A DNA stretch of 12,888 nucleotides from the NCBI GenBank assembly GCA_965370805.1, contig CBDUVZ010000085.1:1-12888 (forward strand), given 5' to 3'. A model generated the notes under the pieces. It worked only from the letters and a program-made list of their open reading frames with translations. It made no database searches and had not been told where the DNA came from. This document shows positions 12,033 through 12,888 of this stretch, in pieces; position 1 is the stretch's first letter; each line of letters starts with the position of its first letter. Position numbers and translations under genes: made by a program. The DNA comes from CBDUVZ01 sp965370805 (GTDB taxonomy: Bacteria; Hydrothermota; Tepidihabitantia; Tepidihabitantales; Tepidihabitantaceae).

Positions 12033-12596
12033 CTATTCCGCCTCGAAAGGCCGCATCTTGAAGAGCAGGTTCTTTTTCGCTGTGCTCTTGACTTCTGCTA
12101 TGGTCACACCGTTATCTTCGCGCAGGGTCACGGGGTAGTTCGTGTAGACCAGGCGGAAGCCTGTCGGAACGACGAACGAGGTGGCGTGCGAGGTTTCATA
12201 CTTGACTACGACTCTGTTGTCGGAGTCTTCTGAGATGGCTCTTGAGCGTGCACGGACAGTCACCGTTGTCCACTTTCCGCGGCGCGGCAGGCTGTAGGGA
12301 TAGAAGACACGAACCATCTGAGGAGGGCCTTCGTACTGCGCTGCCGCTGTAAGTTCCCACGCGAGTTCTTTGCCTGAGTTCGTCTCGTGCACGTCCAGGA
12401 CCTCGATCGGGCCCATCGCGAAGTCAAAGCCCCCTTTTGGGAAGACCGCTGTCCTCTCGCGTCCCTTCGCGAGGAAGGAACAAGTGACCTCCATGATGCT
12501 GTCCGACACGCTGGGGATGCTGATTCTCAGGTTTGCATAAGCCACGGTCGCTAGCACTGCGACCAGAAGCCCGGTGATGATTATTCTGCGACTCAC
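12033..12596 (-). CDS. secreted protein of unknown function, 187 aa
   Basis: Starts at GTG 12596 with GGAGGA (12605-12600) just upstream. Residues 1-21 (MSRRIIITGL then LVAVLATVAYA) are a signal peptide with an AYA cleavage site and no lipobox. The mature part of about 166 residues alternates short hydrophobic and polar stretches (VTCSFLAKGRERTAVFPKG, TTVTVRARSRAI, NRVVVKYETSHATSFVVP), suggesting a beta-sandwich-like domain, with a single Cys at 39 and an acidic end (PFEAE). I do not recognise a family. Third-position GC looks lower than in the rest of the window (for example AGA, TCT, GTT, ACT codons), hinting at different origin or relaxed expression. A weak promoter and a leader hairpin lie upstream. 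Confidence 0.8.
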   Translation of the reverse strand: MSRRIIITGLLVAVLATVAYANLRISIPSVSDSIMEVTCSFLAKGRERTAVFPKGGFDFAMGPIEVLDVHETNSGKELAWELTAAAQYEGPPQMVRVFYPYSLPRRGKWTTVTVRARSRAISEDSDNRVVVKYETSHATSFVVPTGFRLVYTNYPVTLREDNGVTIAEVKSTAKKNLLFKMRPFEAE

Positions 12597-12609
12597 AAGT
12601 CCTCCAATC

Positions 12610-12626
12610 CCGGGGAGCTACCCCGG
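12610..12626 (-). promoter_or_regulatory. leader hairpin directly before the SD of the 12596 gene
   Basis: CCGGGG and CCCCGG form a perfect 6-bp GC stem around a 5-nt loop, four bases upstream of the SD (12605-12600). Position suits translational control or mRNA protection; there is no T-run on the minus strand. Confidence 0.4.
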
Positions 12627-12641
12627 ATTTCTTCTGCGTGC

Positions 12642-12669
12642 ACGATATCAGGGTGTATCGGGGATACAA
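12642..12669 (-). promoter_or_regulatory. possible promoter of the 12596 gene
   Basis: Minus strand: TTGTAT at 12669-12664, 16-nt spacer, TATCGT at 12647-12642. The -10 and spacing are identical to those of the 328-355 promoter; the -35 is weak. Transcription would start near 12635, placing the hairpin and SD in the leader. Confidence 0.4.
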
Positions 12670-12800
12670 TACCAACTACTGACTTCGGGAATTCCGGAGG
12701 GCACATTGCCTAATCCCTACCCATCCAGCTCCGTCCGCCTTCTTCTCCCGCTTACCTTCCCGGCTCGGCGGTTTTCGATGTTCGTTTCCAAGTCGACGAC

Positions 12801-12829
12801 AGCATAGACACAGAACACACGGCTGTCAA
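12801..12829 (-). promoter_or_regulatory. strong promoter-like site without an obvious gene
   Basis: Minus strand: TTGACA at 12829-12824, 17-nt spacer, TATGCT at 12806-12801. It points toward the 12596 gene, about 200 bp away. No convincing long gene lies between; a 37-codon frame (12706-12593) is the only ORF that connects to the downstream gene. The rest of 12597-12888 is AT-richer and shows nothing else I can name. Confidence 0.45.
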
Positions 12830-12888
12830 CAGACCGGTCTTCCTCAGAAATAATCTGCCTGAAAGGAAGTTGTTTACTCAGAATTAAT

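Noticed and set aside
12727..12801. Short minus-strand frame reading like AVVDLETN
   Set aside because: It resembles an exonuclease motif but the frame stops after about 25 codons and starts only at TTG; too short to support.

Overview
The window reads as chromosomal DNA of a high-GC (roughly 60 % or more by eye) uncultured bacterium. Genes are short and mostly bacterial housekeeping or envelope types, and several products (LPP20-like envelope protein, DUF2207 protein, COG0731 radical SAM protein, AAA_14/DUF4143 ATPase, YchF-like NTPase) are common in genomes recovered from metagenomes. A deep-branching lineage such as candidate phylum WOR-3/Stahlbacteria would fit. That placement is an impression, not a result: there is no phylogenetic marker here beyond one tRNA.

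Layout. 1-219 is a 12-bp tandem repeat cut by the left edge. 389-796 (+) is a small membrane protein with a clear promoter and Shine-Dalgarno (SD) site; it converges on a glutaredoxin-like gene (873-1172, -) that seems to start with CTG. 1366-3742 (+) holds cca (tRNA CCA-adding enzyme) followed 28 bp later by a radical SAM gene with a TTG start. A tRNA-Gly(CCC) without an encoded CCA follows at 3833-3903, so it depends on an enzyme of the type encoded by cca. 4017-5593 (+) is a tight three-gene envelope operon: secreted LPP20-like protein, small lipoprotein, four-helix membrane protein. It converges on and overlaps a minus-strand pair (5495-6708: 209-aa unknown protein and six-helix membrane protein). 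Upstream of that pair lies the DUF2207 membrane protein (6838-8664, -), which is divergent from the DUF4143 ATPase (8933-10093, +). A divergent YchF-like NTPase (10368-11450, +) comes next. 12033-12596 (-) is a secreted protein of unknown function.

The most unusual parts are two. First, cca, the DUF2207 gene and the ATPase gene have good -35/-10 boxes with the -10 box ending only 6-7 nt before the start codon and no SD, the geometry of leaderless mRNAs; other genes have strong SD sites, so both modes seem to coexist. Second, 11450-11836 is a gene-free mosaic made of copies of the DUF2207-ATPase region: the intergenic repeat, the ATPase promoter, the last 21 codons and 3' flank of the ATPase, then the 5' end and promoter of the DUF2207 gene. 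This is the order expected at a tandem-duplication (or circle) junction of 8609-10144, whose ends carry 18-bp imperfect direct repeats, followed by loss of the ATPase body. The rearrangement left an intact leaderless promoter and signal-peptide start joined to antisense ATPase tail sequence, giving a 39-codon chimeric ORF (11655-11774, -).

I see no CRISPR array, transposase, integrase, phage gene or recognised defence system.
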